Assembly (NCBI RefSeq): GCF_003258515.1
Contig: NZ_QGEH01000001.1
Span: forward strand, 2,790,001 to 2,854,000
Source of the DNA: Marinobacter bohaiensis
GTDB taxonomy: Bacteria > Pseudomonadota > Gammaproteobacteria > Pseudomonadales > Oleiphilaceae
Length of the DNA stretch: 64,000 bases
Reading direction: 5' to 3'
The notes beneath the pieces are model-generated. The model was not told where the DNA came from. It did no database searches and was given only the letters and a program-made list of their open reading frames with translations. Both the position numbers and the translations under genes were made by a program. Positions 62,424-64,000 of this stretch are shown in pieces; the first letter of the stretch is position 1; every line of letters begins with the position of its first letter.

Positions 62424-64000
62424 ATGGTTGCCCGCTCCGATTCGAACACAGCCAGTGTCATCGACTACTCGCGGCTACGCGTTCTGGTGGTCGACGACTT
62501 CGAGAACTTCCGGCTATCCATGCGGCAGATGCTCCGCAGCATGGGCGTGGGCCATATCGATGCCTGCTCCGACGGCCCGGCTGCGGTTCAGGCCTGCACC
62601 TACGAGGCGTTCGACGTCGTCCTGTGCGACTACAATCTGGGGGCTGGCAAGAACGGCCAGCACGTGCTCGAGGAGTTGCGCCACCGCAAGCTGCTGCGGC
62701 GCACGTCGCTGTTCATCATGGTGACCGCCGAAACCTCCCGGGAAATGGTCATGGGTGCTCGTGAATACCAGCCCGATGGCTACCTCACCAAGCCCATCAA
62801 CCAGGCGGCATTGAACCAGCGTCTGGGCGCCTTGCTGCAGCAGCGCGCGGCCCTGAAACCCATCAACCGGGAAATCGACCTTGAGAACTATCCCAAGGCC
62901 ATTTCACTGTGTACGCGGTTGCTGCCGGAACAGCCGCGCTACCGCACCTGGATCCTGAAAACCCTGTCCGACCTGTATTACCAGGTCGGCGACTACAGCC
63001 ATGCGCGACGGATTTATGAGGACGTGCTGCAATCCCGGGACATCGCCTGGGCCCAGTTGGGGCTGGGCCGAATCCTGATCGCCGAGCAGCGCTATCCCGA
63101 AGCCATCGACACGCTGCAGTCCCTGCTGGAAAAGCAGCCCGATCTTATTGAGGCCTACGACCAGCTAGCCCAGGCGCTGAAACTGGGCGGTAAACCGGGC
63201 GCCGCCCAGAAGGTTCTTGCGCGAGCAGCGGAGCTTTCACCCAACGCCATCCTGCGTCAGAAGCAACTGGCCAGACTGGCGGCCCAGAACCAGGACCCTG
63301 AAAACGCGAGCAGTGCCTGGCGCCGCACCGTCGAACTGGGCGCTCACAGCATTCATGATCATCCGGACCATTACCTGGGGCTCGCTCGATCACTCAGTGA
63401 TCTGGCCGAAGACGACGATAGTGATTCGGGCCGGAGCCATGCCACTGAAGCGATCAAGACCCTCAAGCTCATCACCAAACGCTTTCCCGACGCCGAGGAC
63501 GCCCAGGCAACCGGTCGCTGGCTTGAGGCCCGGGTACACTGGGGACAGAATCGCCAGGCAGAGGCAGATGCCATCATCTCCGAAGTCGTCGGCACCGAAG
63601 TCTCGGGCAGCGTTGATTGCGAACTGGAGCTGGCACGCACCCTGTTTACGCTGGATCGCAAGCAGGAGGCCAAGACTCGACTGTATGCCCTCTCCAGACG
63701 TTACGAGGGGGATGCGCAGGTCCAGGCTGAGATCGATGCGCTGCTCGACGAGCCCGTCAGTTTCCGCAAACGCCTGAAAGCCCGCAGGCTGACCCGGCAA
63801 GGCATTCGAGCGTTCGAGTCAGGGCAGCTCCGGAAAGCCGCAGAAGCCTTCCGCGAGGCCCTGGAGCTGGTTCCCGATCACATCGCACTGAACCTTAATC
63901 TGATTCAGGTTCACCTGAAGGCAATGGACTCGACGCCGGACGCCGCCCGGGTGACCGAATGCCGTCGCTGTCTGGAGAGGGTGGCCGACCTGCCGGAGAA
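62424..64000 (+). CDS. REC-TPR response regulator (partial, C-terminus outside window)
   Basis: The ATG at 62424 follows the kinase stop after one base, so the two are probably co-translated. An N-terminal receiver domain (about residues 18-135) has the acidic pair in LRVLVVDDFENFRLSM, phospho-acceptor Asp69 in LCDYNLGAGKNGQHVLEEL, the switch Thr in MVTAET and Lys in GYLTKPI. The rest is tetratricopeptide-like helical repeats (residues 150 to the edge, for example TLSDLYYQVGDYSHARRIYEDVL). No DNA-binding or enzymatic output domain is visible in the 525 residues seen, so it probably acts by protein contact. It continues beyond the window. Confidence 0.88.
   Translation, partial: MVARSDSNTASVIDYSRLRVLVVDDFENFRLSMRQMLRSMGVGHIDACSDGPAAVQACTYEAFDVVLCDYNLGAGKNGQHVLEELRHRKLLRRTSLFIMVTAETSREMVMGAREYQPDGYLTKPINQAALNQRLGALLQQRAALKPINREIDLENYPKAISLCTRLLPEQPRYRTWILKTLSDLYYQVGDYSHARRIYEDVLQSRDIAWAQLGLGRILIAEQRYPEAIDTLQSLLEKQPDLIEAYDQLAQALKLGGKPGAAQKVLARAAELSPNAILRQKQLARLAAQNQDPENASSAWRRTVELGAHSIHDHPDHYLGLARSLSDLAEDDDSDSGRSHATEAIKTLKLITKRFPDAEDAQATGRWLEARVHWGQNRQAEADAIISEVVGTEVSGSVDCELELARTLFTLDRKQEAKTRLYALSRRYEGDAQVQAEIDALLDEPVSFRKRLKARRLTRQGIRAFESGQLRKAAEAFREALELVPDHIALNLNLIQVHLKAMDSTPDAARVTECRRCLERVADLPE

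Overview
The window is about 64 kb of GC-rich (by eye roughly 60-63%), densely packed chromosome from a gammaproteobacterium. Gene content and order (DUF1631-nadC; purMN-DUF2066-CDP-alcohol transferase-hda; rsxABCDGE-nth; ispDF-truD-surE-pcm-nlpD-rpoS; mtnBDC; a VC_2705-type acetate symporter locus with an SLC5-type sensor kinase) fit the Pseudomonas/Marinobacter part of the class. A Marinobacter-like marine heterotroph is my best guess. That guess rests on gene order and protein character, because no rRNA or other phylogenetic marker was searched. No rRNA, tRNA, CRISPR array, insertion sequence, prophage or integrase is visible, so this is core chromosome with a few lineage-specific genes.

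Layout. 1-6526: partial DUF1631 protein, NAD biosynthesis (nadC) and a large membrane GGDEF/EAL protein whose EAL half looks catalytically dead. 6554-10392 (minus): yqcC and an orphan parA, then hda, a CDP-alcohol phosphatidyltransferase and a DUF2066 protein. 10613-13258 (plus): purM-purN and a DUF3108 protein. 13221-16978 (minus): avtA, yjaG, dcd, mrp. 17223-25886 (plus): metG, the complete rsxABCDGE electron-transport operon, nth. 26051-44004 (minus): a chalcone-isomerase-like secreted protein, rpoS, nlpD, a DUF368 undecaprenyl-phosphate translocase candidate, pcm, surE, truD, ispF, ispD, ftsB, eno, kdsA, pyrG, tilS, accA, dnaE. 44092-47730: a TlpA-like lipoprotein facing arsC-like, wrbA-like, DUF2069 and a solitary GspE/PilB ATPase. 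47771-52979 (minus): DUF3080 lipoprotein, methionine salvage mtnBDC, an XdhC-family protein, a tiny repeat lipoprotein and smrA. 53359-64000 (plus): a CBS/DUF294 nucleotidyltransferase, a DnaQ-like exonuclease, DUF4212 plus VC_2705-type symporter, a hypothetical, a giant SLC5-fused hybrid histidine kinase (CrbS type) and a partial REC-TPR response regulator.

How the genes work together. Most genes are housekeeping: nucleotide synthesis (purM/N, pyrG, dcd), envelope precursors (ispD/F, kdsA, DUF368), cell division (ftsB), replication (dnaE, hda), lipid synthesis (accA, CDP-alcohol transferase) and Fe-S/redox maintenance (mrp, rsx). The right-hand 10.6 kb forms one functional block: import and sensing of a small carboxylate (acetate by family precedent) with signalling proteins. 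The 379-bp gap 52980-53358 on its left edge holds the most interesting non-coding signal: three consecutive stem-loops on the minus strand ending in a strong terminator that no annotated minus-strand gene explains.
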